Below are positions 52,993 to 61,186 of a DNA stretch of 64,000 nt, in pieces. Within the stretch, counting starts at the first letter, position 1, and each line of letters opens with the position of its first letter. The position numbers and the translations under genes are program-made. The DNA lies in contig NZ_JAJEKE010000023.1 of assembly GCF_024363565.1 (NCBI RefSeq), positions 1 through 64,000 on the forward strand, written 5' to 3'. Origin of the DNA: Lutispora saccharofermentans (GTDB lineage Bacteria; Bacillota; Clostridia; Lutisporales; Lutisporaceae). The notes below the pieces were generated by a model, which did no database searches, had not been told where the DNA came from, and saw nothing but the letters and a program-made list of their open reading frames with translations.

Positions 52993-54354
52993 TTACCGGA
53001 AATAATCCGAAATATTTATTCTTTCCCAGCCGGGTATGCTTGTCCTCTCAAATTTGCCTTCCAGCCCTCCCAAGGGTGCTGTAGCATCAATGCCCATTTT
53101 GGCTGTAACACCTCTAAGCTCATGGGTCGGTTCCAATCCCGAGCCTCTTGCCCCCGGAATGATGATCACATCTTTGTCCGCTTGAACCCTGGTCGCTATA
53201 GCCCACTCTACATCAGCAGCATTAAAAATATCCACATCCTCATCGACTACCACTACATGTTTTACATCCTTATTGCTTGCCAGGGCAGCAATGATGGCGC
53301 TTTTGCCATCTCCCTCAGAGGTCTTGCGTATTGAAACTATCGCATGAAACCTGCAACCTCCGATCGTTGGCAAATACACAGCCTTAACTGTGGGTATGAT
53401 ATTCTTTATCTGTTGATAGAGATGCATTTCTCTCATCAGCCCATTTGGCAAAACATGCTCTGAGCTCGAAGGAAAATTTATTTGGAATATAGGGTTGCTG
53501 CGGTGGCATACAGCCGTTATTTCCATAACAGGCTGCAGGGTGCCGCCGCCGTAATATCCCGCCATTTCACCAAAGGGCCCTTCTTTTTCACGGATTTTGG
53601 GCGGCATAAAGCCTTCAATCACGATCTCGGCATATGCCGGCACCAACAAGTCTACGGTTTCACATTTTATTAGCTTCAGCGGCTCTCCTCTCAAGGCGCT
53701 GTCGACCTCATACTTGTCCAGCCCGTATATCTGAGAATTGACCTGAGATGAAACCATAAATATCGGATCATAGCCGAGTATGACCGCAATTTCCATAGGC
53801 TCGCCTTCTTTTTCCATATCAAAGTATTGGTCCAGAAGCATCGGCGACTCTATGAGCACGCTCAGCCTGTTTCCTCCCAAAACTTGCAGTCTCCTCACCG
53901 AGGTATGGCTTTTGCCGGTTTTCCTATCCTTTACTACGACTATGCCTGCTGTAATAAAAGGATTGGAATCCTTTTCATGAAAGGTAGGAATCGGAAACAG
54001 CTTTTTAATGTCTATGTTCCTACGGATTATGTTTTCTTTTACAGGCCCGCTGCTGACAACCTCATAGGGCATCGGATTTGCAACAGCCTCCATCAGAGAA
54101 AAAACAATTCCTTCATCGCTTGTATTCAGCAGCTCTGCATATCTGGACCTTTCGCCGCAGATACCCGCCACTGCAGTTATATCGCAGCCCTTGATTTTTT
54201 TAAACAATATGGGTTTGATGCCGTTCAGCTTTTTTATCACCGCGCCTAATTCGAATTTTGGGTCTACTTCCTTCTCACATATCATGAGCTGTTTTTTTTC
54301 TTCTAATATTTTCAGGTAATCCCTCATCGACTGCCTAATCACGCTATCTCTCAC
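52993..54354 (-). CDS. UbiD-family (prenylated-FMN) decarboxylase
   Basis: Probably 453 residues from GTG at 54354, which lies just after GGGGAGAAGGGG at the 3' end of the ubiX gene; ATG at 54327 (MRDYLKILEE) is the alternative and gives the usual UbiD start. The signature ExPFGExxGYYG is present as EGPFGEMAGYYGG (about residues 258-270), with an Arg (VRRLQ) upstream, so the R-E-E active-site triad of prFMN decarboxylases appears intact. It removes CO2 from an unsaturated or aromatic acid. In this locus the fitting substrate is 4-amino-5-imidazolecarboxylate. The extra N-terminal residues could act as a targeting helix. Confidence 0.9.
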   Translation of the reverse strand: MRDSVIRQSMRDYLKILEEKKQLMICEKEVDPKFELGAVIKKLNGIKPILFKKIKGCDITAVAGICGERSRYAELLNTSDEGIVFSLMEAVANPMPYEVVSSGPVKENIIRRNIDIKKLFPIPTFHEKDSNPFITAGIVVVKDRKTGKSHTSVRRLQVLGGNRLSVLIESPMLLDQYFDMEKEGEPMEIAVILGYDPIFMVSSQVNSQIYGLDKYEVDSALRGEPLKLIKCETVDLLVPAYAEIVIEGFMPPKIREKEGPFGEMAGYYGGGTLQPVMEITAVCHRSNPIFQINFPSSSEHVLPNGLMREMHLYQQIKNIIPTVKAVYLPTIGGCRFHAIVSIRKTSEGDGKSAIIAALASNKDVKHVVVVDEDVDIFNAADVEWAIATRVQADKDVIIIPGARGSGLEPTHELRGVTAKMGIDATAPLGGLEGKFERTSIPGWERINISDYFR

Positions 54355-54919
54355 CAACCTTCCCCTTCTCCCCCCATCTCTCGATGAGATCATGATCTAT
54401 ATCAAAGGCATCCAGAATCTTTCCCGTCATTATGGCTACAATATCCGAAATGCATTGAGGGTGAGTGTAAAATCCAGGCGCAGCCGGCATGATGACTGCA
54501 CCTGCTCTGGATAATTCAAGCATATTTTTCAGATGGATGATGCTCAGCGGAGTTTCTCTGGGCACTACCACCAGCTTCCGTCTCTCCTTCAAAACCACAT
54601 CGGCACTGCGGCTGAGCAAATTGTCGGAATATCCATTGGCTACGGCAGCCAATGTCTTCATCGAGCATGGTATGATCACCATGCCTTCAGTTTTAAATGT
54701 ACCGCTGGCAATCGGAGCATATAGATCATCATAGGAATAAATCTCTTTGGCAAACTCTCTCAGATCATTTTTATCCAAACCGCATTCATATTTGACTACA
54801 TCCTCTCCCATTTTCGTCATCACAAGATGTGTCTCTATTCCAAGTAGCTTTAAGGTCTGCAAGAGCCCCAGCGCATAGATTGCACCGCTGCCTCCGCTGA
54901 TGCCTATAATAAGCCTCAT
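54344..54919 (-). CDS. UbiX-family flavin prenyltransferase
   Basis: 191 residues, full length. It has the GISGGSGAIYALG phosphate loop, the IIPCSMKTLAAVANG core, RETPLSIIHLKNML and the C-terminal MPAAPGFYTHP. It makes prenylated FMN for UbiD. It is encoded immediately upstream of the decarboxylase, overlapping it. The EDVVKYECG section is typical of the family's prenyl-binding side. The pairing of the two genes argues that the UbiD-like product is an active decarboxylase. Confidence 0.95.
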   Translation of the reverse strand: MRLIIGISGGSGAIYALGLLQTLKLLGIETHLVMTKMGEDVVKYECGLDKNDLREFAKEIYSYDDLYAPIASGTFKTEGMVIIPCSMKTLAAVANGYSDNLLSRSADVVLKERRKLVVVPRETPLSIIHLKNMLELSRAGAVIMPAAPGFYTHPQCISDIVAIMTGKILDAFDIDHDLIERWGEKGKVGER

Positions 54920-54938
54920 TTAAATTCCTCCAAACATA

Positions 54939-55553
54939 TCAGGAGCAGCAGCGGCCTTTTTCTTTATTATCGGGCTGCCCCGCATCCTTCCATGGATCTT
55001 CCCCTTCTTCCCATGCCTTGATATATTCATCGACAGTCATCACCTTGGCAAAGATAGCCATGTCTCTAAGCCCAGCTCTATGCATTTCTTCGTCCTTTGA
55101 TGCGCAGCAGTCGGATATGGCAATCACCTTGTATGCCCTATAGGAGGCATCCGAAGCAGTGCTTCTTACGCAAACATTGGTCCACACTCCTGTTACTACA
55201 ACTGTCTCTATATTCTCCTCCCTGAGATATAGATCGAGGTCCGTATACATAAACCCGCTGTGCCTTCTCTTGGGAATTACATATTCATCTCCCGCCGGCT
55301 TAAGCTCATCGATTATCCGGGAGCCCCAGGTTCCGGCGACGGCATGGACAGGCCTTACTCTAAAATCCGCATCATGCTTCCTGTGAGCCTCCTGGATATG
55401 GACGATATGGATATCTTCAGGCCTTGTTCTTCCATAATCCATCAGCTTGCGCAATGCGGGGACAATCTTTTCCCCATCGGGACATCTTAAGGCTGCATTT
55501 TCCCCAATAAAGTCATTCAACATATCGATGACAAGAATGCAATGCTTTCCCAT
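54939..55553 (-). CDS. Isochorismatase-like amidohydrolase (cysteine hydrolase)
   Basis: 204 residues. The catalytic triad is Asp10 (VIDMLNDF), Lys95 (IPKRRHSGF) and Cys128 (TNVCVRSTA), so a thiol hydrolase is expected. Members such as N-carbamoylsarcosine amidase and RutB hydrolyse ureido groups. Here the fitting reaction is 4-ureido-5-imidazolecarboxylate to 4-amino-5-imidazolecarboxylate with CO2 and ammonia. About 20 residues at the C-terminus (GEDPWKDAGQPDNKEKGRCC) exceed the core and include a CC pair. It lies 19 bp before ubiX on the same strand. Confidence 0.92.
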   Translation of the reverse strand: MGKHCILVIDMLNDFIGENAALRCPDGEKIVPALRKLMDYGRTRPEDIHIVHIQEAHRKHDADFRVRPVHAVAGTWGSRIIDELKPAGDEYVIPKRRHSGFMYTDLDLYLREENIETVVVTGVWTNVCVRSTASDASYRAYKVIAISDCCASKDEEMHRAGLRDMAIFAKVMTVDEYIKAWEEGEDPWKDAGQPDNKEKGRCCS

Positions 55554-55611
55554 AAAAGCCCTCCTCTATTTATATTTATTTAAACAACTCATTTTCAGCG
55601 GTTTGATAATC

Positions 55612-55848
55612 TTGTTATTCTGACTGATAAAAGAGTGCTTTGTGAAGGGACTTAGAGTTTGTTAGCGCAGTATAGGAAAAGCTGCGTCAACTGTTTGAGC
55701 CTATATGCTGTTAAATCAGAAAGCCGCATAACTTACTTGATTCTTAACAGTAATTACAAGCGCTGTATGCGAGTTTTGACGCAGCCCTATGCAAGCTTAC
55801 AAACTCTTAGTCCCGGAGCTCTGCAATCGTTATCAGTCAGAACAACAA
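55612..55848. repeat. MITE-like element, family A (copy 3)
   Basis: A 237-bp unit with 19-bp ends, TTGTTATTCTGACTGATAA and TTATCAGTCAGAACAACAA, one mismatch. Inside it, both strands contain readable but gene-less frames with a KSCVNCLSLYAVKS peptide also found in copy 2 (inverse orientation), a sign of repeat homology and not of a gene. It lies between the ring-opening amidohydrolase and the isochorismatase-like gene; the rest of the 313-bp gap is leader DNA. Confidence 0.85.
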
Positions 55849-55866
55849 ATAGCTTATGCAGTAAAA

Positions 55867-57279
55867 TCAAAATTTAATCTGCCTTGGCAGTTTGCTTATG
55901 GTCTGTCTTTTTACGAATCGTCCATAGCCGGGTTTTGCGATTATGCCTTTGCCGTCTTCATATACCAAACTTCCCCTTACGATGGTTTTAACTGGCTTCC
56001 CTTTGAGCTTCATCCCATGAAGGGGAGTATATTTTGCCATTGTATACATCTTTTCTTGTTCAATAGTCCATTCTTTGTCCAGGTCGATTATGGTGAAATC
56101 CGCATCGGAGCCTATATCCATGGCTCCCTTTTTGGGATATAAGCCATAATGTATTGCCGGATTCTTGCATAGTATTTCAACCATTCTGCTTAAGCTTATT
56201 TTCCCTTTGTTATAGCCCTCACTCACTATTACGGGAACCATTGTTTCAACTCCCGGTATTCCCGGGAAGCTGTTCCATATATTCATGCCCTCCGCACATT
56301 TCTCGGTAGAGATCTCATAAGGAGCGTGGTCGGTGGCTATGAAATCAACGCTTCCGTCTGCCACACCCTGCCAGAGCATTTCATTATCCTTTACAGTCCT
56401 CAAAGGTGGGGCTATCTTGGCAAAGCTTTCATATTTTGACATGGCATCCTGATAGTTGATGGTCAAATAATGAGGGCAGGTTTCGGAAGTCACATCCAGG
56501 CCTCTCATCTTTGCATTTTTAACCAAAACTGCACCAATGCCCGTGCTCATATGAACGATATGCAGCCTTGCTCCCGTGAACTCTGCAAAGCTTATGCCCA
56601 GCTCAATGGCAACCTTTTCTGCCAGCTCAAGCCTTGCTTCGGCCCATGCAGGCCCATCCAGCCTGCCTTCATTTTTTAGCTTCTGGACATAGAAATCGCA
56701 CATAGCATAGTTTTCAGCATGGATCCCTATGGGCAAGCCTGTGGCTGCAACAGATTTAAAGGCTTCCAGCATTTCAGGGTCAGTCACTCTGGGATAAGTA
56801 GGCACAGAAGGCGTCATATATACCTTAAAAGCACAAACCCCATAATCAGCCTGCTCCTTGACATTATGAAGCCAATTATTTCTTACATCTTCTCCGGTAA
56901 CTCCTCCCCACATGCCATAATCAACTATGGCTTTGTCTGCAATCTGGCTCAGCTTGTACTCCAGATTATCTACGCTTCTCACCGAAGGCACGCTGCAGCA
57001 TGGCATGTCTATTATGGTGGTAACACCTCCGCTGGCCGCAGCGGAAGTTCCCGTCAAAAAATTCTCCCTGTGAGTGAATCCCGGATCATTGATATGTGTA
57101 TGAGAATCTATACATCCGGGGATCACCAGCTTCTCGCAGGCATCTATTATTTCCCTCGCTTCGATTTGTGCCTGTTCCATGAATCCTACTATAATTCCCT
57201 TATCCACCAGGATATCAACCTTCACTGTCATGTCACCCTTTGGTATCATTGCGTTCTTGATCAATAAGTCAATAGACAT
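55867..57279 (-). CDS. Allantoinase/dihydropyrimidinase-like cyclic amidohydrolase, candidate xanthine amidohydrolase
   Basis: 470 residues. The binuclear metal centre is complete: His60 and His62 (SHTHIND), carbamylated Lys152 (FKVYM), His187 (IHAENY), His243 (IVHMST) and Asp317 (TDHAPY). TSETCPHYL and the GFTHRE after HxH are typical of allantoinase and dihydropyrimidinase. In this context I propose ring opening of xanthine to 4-ureido-5-imidazolecarboxylate; allantoin or hydantoin would be alternatives. It follows the formiminotransferase gene by 33 bp. Confidence 0.92.
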   Translation of the reverse strand: MSIDLLIKNAMIPKGDMTVKVDILVDKGIIVGFMEQAQIEAREIIDACEKLVIPGCIDSHTHINDPGFTHRENFLTGTSAAASGGVTTIIDMPCCSVPSVRSVDNLEYKLSQIADKAIVDYGMWGGVTGEDVRNNWLHNVKEQADYGVCAFKVYMTPSVPTYPRVTDPEMLEAFKSVAATGLPIGIHAENYAMCDFYVQKLKNEGRLDGPAWAEARLELAEKVAIELGISFAEFTGARLHIVHMSTGIGAVLVKNAKMRGLDVTSETCPHYLTINYQDAMSKYESFAKIAPPLRTVKDNEMLWQGVADGSVDFIATDHAPYEISTEKCAEGMNIWNSFPGIPGVETMVPVIVSEGYNKGKISLSRMVEILCKNPAIHYGLYPKKGAMDIGSDADFTIIDLDKEWTIEQEKMYTMAKYTPLHGMKLKGKPVKTIVRGSLVYEDGKGIIAKPGYGRFVKRQTISKLPRQIKF

Positions 57280-57312
57280 TTTGTTACCTCCTTTATTTTA
57301 AAATTATATAGC

Positions 57313-58218
57313 CTAAATCAAGTCCAGAAGATGATTTTCCAATATCTGATTCCTATTAAAATTCTCCAGACCTATGTAAAATTCCAGGGAATTTATCAGA
57401 GATTCAACGGGCACTACTCCCACCAGCTCACTGCCGATGACATTGATGCCGTACCTTGACGCTTCAAGCTTTACAACCTCATAGGTGCGGTACAGAGGCG
57501 TATTGACATAATCAAACATATTCATAGACACGCAAACCCTATCACGCTCCTCGAACTTTAATCCTACCGATCTGACAGTAGTAAATCCGCCGCTCGGTCC
57601 TCTGACGATCCTGGCTATCTTCCTGGCGATTTCTAAATCTGAAGTATCCAGAATCACATTAAAAGCCACCAAAGGATTTATGCCCGCGCTTACAATAGTC
57701 GCTCCGGCAGTGGGGTGCAATGCTGCAGGCCCGATATCAGGCTTTCTTTCATCCGTATGTGCTACCTCCTTAAGGCCCTCATATTGGCCCTTCCTGATGA
57801 AGTCCAAATTTTTTCTCTCAATCTTTCTCGCATTTTCTCCCGTAAAATAGACAGGCACCTTAAATCTTTCATATACTTCTCGTCCTATTTCCTCCGCCAG
57901 ATCTACGCATTCTTCCAAAGTAATATTTTTCAGAGGAAAGATGGGAATGGTATCCTGTGCACCAATTCTGGGATGAGAGCCCTTTTGATCCTCCATATTG
58001 ATGAGCTCAATGGATTTTCCTGCCATATTAAGCAATGCTTCCTTAAGCGGCTTCGGCTCTCCGATTAAAGTTACGACAGTCCTGTTAAAGTCCGGGTCGG
58101 GATGGTAATCCACAAGCTTTACGCCTTTCACATTTCTGACTTCGTTCACAATTTTCTCTATGGTTTCCTTGCGCCTTCCTTCGCTGAAATTGGGAACTGC
58201 CTGGATATATTGGGCCAT
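57313..58218 (-). CDS. Formiminotransferase (FTCD N-terminal type), candidate glycine formiminotransferase
   Basis: 301 residues, only the formiminotransferase half of FTCD: PNFSEGRRKETIEKI at the start and the folate-binding GPSGGFTTVRSVG late in the chain, with GAQDTIPIFPLKN in between. No cyclodeaminase domain. It moves a formimino group from formiminoglutamate, or here more likely formiminoglycine, to tetrahydrofolate. It is the first gene of the long minus-strand operon and divergent from the cyclase gene. The formimino-THF product would need a cyclodeaminase encoded elsewhere. Confidence 0.92.
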   Translation of the reverse strand: MAQYIQAVPNFSEGRRKETIEKIVNEVRNVKGVKLVDYHPDPDFNRTVVTLIGEPKPLKEALLNMAGKSIELINMEDQKGSHPRIGAQDTIPIFPLKNITLEECVDLAEEIGREVYERFKVPVYFTGENARKIERKNLDFIRKGQYEGLKEVAHTDERKPDIGPAALHPTAGATIVSAGINPLVAFNVILDTSDLEIARKIARIVRGPSGGFTTVRSVGLKFEERDRVCVSMNMFDYVNTPLYRTYEVVKLEASRYGINVIGSELVGVVPVESLINSLEFYIGLENFNRNQILENHLLDLI

Positions 58219-58613
58219 TTTATACCTCCTAACAAAATTGATATTTGAACAGCAAATTATTTTAAATATTCCAAATATTAGTTCAATTTTCTGATGCTCA
58301 ATACCTTTGGAGTAAATTTATAAAGAAATATATGTTTTTTTTTGCAATCCATCCTTTTTGTTGTTAATATTTCATATGCAGTGATATGCATTTATCCATA
58401 TATATGCTTGAGTAGGTCTCAAAATGTACAAGCTTTAAAAAATAACTTTTTTTGTTAAAAAGCAACAAAAATACTTTAGAACAAACAGCCTTAATTACAC
58501 TGGAATTATATAAAACAAACAACTTTAAAATATTTTCAAAATTTCAAAGGATTTATTTTTCTTTTGTCTAATTGAACCTGAAATCGGTATTTCTATGTGA
58601 AGGGGAGAATTAT
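58219..58613. promoter_or_regulatory. Divergent control region of the purine operon and cyclase gene
   Basis: A very A+T-rich 395-bp gap between two start codons pointing away from each other; both promoters must lie here. Inverted repeat TTTTTGTT (58449-58456) and AACAAAAA (58464-58471) and the near-repeat ATATGCAGTGATATGCAT around 58374-58391 are operator candidates. The PucR regulator encoded on the far side of the cyclase is the obvious binder, but PucR has no simple known site here. Confidence 0.5.
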
Positions 58614-59306
58614 ATGGCATGGAAGCTTTTAGATTTGTCACAAGAAATATATCAAGGTATGTCATTATTTCCTATGCATCAAAGCACATTTATAATGACA
58701 AATATGACCCACGATGAGAATAAGGCAAAAACAAAGAGCAAGACCCTGGGTTTTTCTGCGAGAAATTTATTGATCAGTGAACACTGCGGGACCCATACGG
58801 ATGCTATCTGGGAATATGAGCCTTCAGGACCAACCATTGATAAAATGCCTCTTGAGTATTTTTGGGGCAGCGCTGTATGTCTGGACCTGAGCCATGTAAA
58901 AGCTGATCGCTTCATAACCCCAAAGGATCTGGAGGATGCGATGAGAAAATCAAATCAGCAGATCGAAAAAGGTGATATCGTCCTTCTTTACACCGGACAT
59001 TATGACAGGAACTTCAATACCGACAAGTGGCAGACCTCTTATACCGGCTTGAACAAAGATGCCGCAGAGTGGCTTGCAAAAAAAGGAGCGGTAAATATAG
59101 GAGTGGACGCGCCCGCTATAGACCATCCGGATGATTTAGATTTTTCAGGTCACTATATTTGCGGAAAGTACAATATGACAAATACGGAGAACCTTTGCAA
59201 CCTGCACTTGCTCGTCAATAAAAGATTTCTCTTTTTCGGCCTGCCTCTCAAGATAAGGGATGGCTCAGGCTCTCCCATCAGAGCCGTCGCCTTGATTGAA
59301 GAATAA
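58614..59306 (+). CDS. Cyclase-family (kynurenine formamidase-like) metal hydrolase
   Basis: 230 residues from the ATG at 58614 (GAAGGGGAG upstream); a longer start lacks a ribosome binding site. The HxGTHxD signature is HCGTHTDAIWEY at residues 57-68, with a second metal-ligand region GVDAPAIDHPDD near 165. The family hydrolyses cyclic or aryl amides such as N-formylkynurenine. In the purine pathway it would open imidazolone to formiminoglycine. It is the only catabolic gene of the locus on the plus strand, facing PucR. Confidence 0.85.
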   Translation: MAWKLLDLSQEIYQGMSLFPMHQSTFIMTNMTHDENKAKTKSKTLGFSARNLLISEHCGTHTDAIWEYEPSGPTIDKMPLEYFWGSAVCLDLSHVKADRFITPKDLEDAMRKSNQQIEKGDIVLLYTGHYDRNFNTDKWQTSYTGLNKDAAEWLAKKGAVNIGVDAPAIDHPDDLDFSGHYICGKYNMTNTENLCNLHLLVNKRFLFFGLPLKIRDGSGSPIRAVALIEE

Positions 59307-59314
59307 ACAAACTG

Positions 59315-59345
59315 ATGGCAGCCGGTCACTGGAACCGGCTGCCAT
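59315..59345. terminator. Bidirectional terminator between cyclase and pucR
   Basis: Twelve perfect pairs (ATGGCAGCCGGT with ACCGGCTGCCAT) around a 7-base loop. It covers the stop codon of pucR, so it serves both converging transcripts. Confidence 0.9.
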
Positions 59346-61029
59346 TTCCTTCGATTATTTTCATTATTTTGAGCCCTATCTCTGCATTTAATCTGCTCTC
59401 GGGAGACTTCAAGTCTATATTGGAAATCTCCTTGATCCTTTCCAGTCTATAGAGCACTGTATTATAATGGGTATACAAAGCTTCCGCCATTTTCCTTATA
59501 TTCCCGTTATGCTCGAAATATGCTTTGAGGGTGGCTATAAACTCCGTATTCCTGGTTTTATCATACTCATATAGAGGCAATATAGTATTTTCATAAAAAG
59601 CGGCCAATTCATTTTTGATATTATCCTGGCTGAGTATTTTATAGACTCCTATATCATCGAAGTGCATAGCCTTTTTTCCGTAACTGTTTCCCAGCAGCAT
59701 AGCTTTTCTTGCCTCCTGATAGCTTTTCCAGAGCAGTCTCACATTGGTGCAATGCCTTCCTATGCCTATGTTTACCTTGGTCTTTTGATACTTCTGGTCA
59801 ACCGCTTTGATGATCTTATCACCTATACGCCGCGCTTTTCTGCCCATTTCTTCTATGTCCCTTGCTTCACCGGATCTAAGCAAAATTATTATGCTGTCGC
59901 TCTTTTCACCTATGATCGCCTTTTCATTCTCTTTCTTTACGATTTCATCGATATCTTGAATGATGCTATTTTTATATTGAGCAAAGATTTCACGGGGAGT
60001 CATCTGTTTATGCGCCGGAATTTTCTCCCTGCTCTCAATGCTGACTATCATCACAGTATGTCCGTCCTTTTCACTCCAGTCAAAAAAGGAACCCCTCTCA
60101 AAGGCAAGGTTCTGCATCGTTGTATCCCTGGAAAGCAGATTTTCTAAAAACTCCATCTTGTACCTGCTTTCTACCTGGTAAACGGACATCCTCTTTATTA
60201 TCTCCAATGCGATAACCGCAGATGCGGTCTCAAGAGTTCTGTAGTCTATAGTCCCTATAGGCTTTAACATCTCCCATAGAAAAACATATCCATATATATT
60301 TTCAGAAACCATGATGGGAAATAAAACACGCTTTACAATCCTTCCATTGACATTATCAGCATAATTGGTCAATTTTTTTATGCCGTCCTGGGACAAATTT
60401 TTAGTCTTATCGTCATTGTACACGATAGAGAATAAATTGCCGTTTAATAATGAGCTATCCTGGGAACCGTCATCTCCGACACAGCCGCCAAATATATTAT
60501 CCCAGATGACAATGGGATTCCCTATGGTTTCATAAAGCACTGCCGCTATATCCTGAAGGCCACCCCCGGATAAAACCACATTCATCAAATTGTTATGAAT
60601 GTTTTCCATCCGCATTATCAAGGCGGTCTGTTTATTAAAAATGTGAGAGGATAAATTATCGGTTATATATGCAAAGGGCACATTGGGGTCTAATTCTATT
60701 AAAGGAAAACTGTACTTGTCCGCAGCAGCAATAAGCTCCCGGCTTATAGGCATGTCCAATCCGCCTATCTTTAGTGCCAGCGCAGCCAGCCCCTTATTAT
60801 GAAGCTTTGCTATCAGATCCTTGCTCAAGTCAGGCTTGGCTTTTAATGCCAAAGAAGTCGTTATAAGCAGTTCGCCCTCCGAGACCCAATCTATGCCTTC
60901 ATGATCAGCCATGATATTCAGCCTTACAATGACCCTGTCCACTCCTTCAGATCCGGCAATCACCTTTGATGTCTTTAAGGGTTCCAGTCCCATTGCTTCT
61001 CTGACTGTCATACCCTGTTCCTTCAACAT
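59326..61029 (-). CDS. pucR: PucR-family transcriptional regulator
   Basis: 567 residues from the ATG at 61029 (GGGGGTGG upstream); the longer frame lacks support. The N-terminal PucR domain (about 5-125, MTVREAMGLEPLKTSKVIAG ... WVSEGELLITTSL) may sense a purine-derived ligand. A GAF-like middle is followed by a GGDEF-like degenerate section and the C-terminal HTH_30 domain (EHNGNIRKMAEALYTHYNTV). PucR proteins control purine catabolism genes, so the nearby operon and cyclase are its likely targets. It converges with the cyclase gene. Confidence 0.9.
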   Translation of the reverse strand: MLKEQGMTVREAMGLEPLKTSKVIAGSEGVDRVIVRLNIMADHEGIDWVSEGELLITTSLALKAKPDLSKDLIAKLHNKGLAALALKIGGLDMPISRELIAAADKYSFPLIELDPNVPFAYITDNLSSHIFNKQTALIMRMENIHNNLMNVVLSGGGLQDIAAVLYETIGNPIVIWDNIFGGCVGDDGSQDSSLLNGNLFSIVYNDDKTKNLSQDGIKKLTNYADNVNGRIVKRVLFPIMVSENIYGYVFLWEMLKPIGTIDYRTLETASAVIALEIIKRMSVYQVESRYKMEFLENLLSRDTTMQNLAFERGSFFDWSEKDGHTVMIVSIESREKIPAHKQMTPREIFAQYKNSIIQDIDEIVKKENEKAIIGEKSDSIIILLRSGEARDIEEMGRKARRIGDKIIKAVDQKYQKTKVNIGIGRHCTNVRLLWKSYQEARKAMLLGNSYGKKAMHFDDIGVYKILSQDNIKNELAAFYENTILPLYEYDKTRNTEFIATLKAYFEHNGNIRKMAEALYTHYNTVLYRLERIKEISNIDLKSPESRLNAEIGLKIMKIIEGNGSRFQ

Positions 61030-61186
61030 CCTACCACCCCCATACATGAGTAAAGTGTCCAGCTTATTTTTAAATATTATAACATATATGGAAAGCTTTA
61101 GAAATAAAAATAAGTCTTTATGGACCATATAGTATCTGATAAAATTATTTGGGAATATAAAATAGTGTGCAGGAAATGGTGATAAA

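Noticed and set aside
54939-55553. True isochorismatase or nicotinamidase
   Set aside because: The triad fits the whole cysteine hydrolase superfamily. The neighbours are purine-degrading enzymes, with no enterobactin-type or NAD salvage genes, so a ureido hydrolase reading is preferred.
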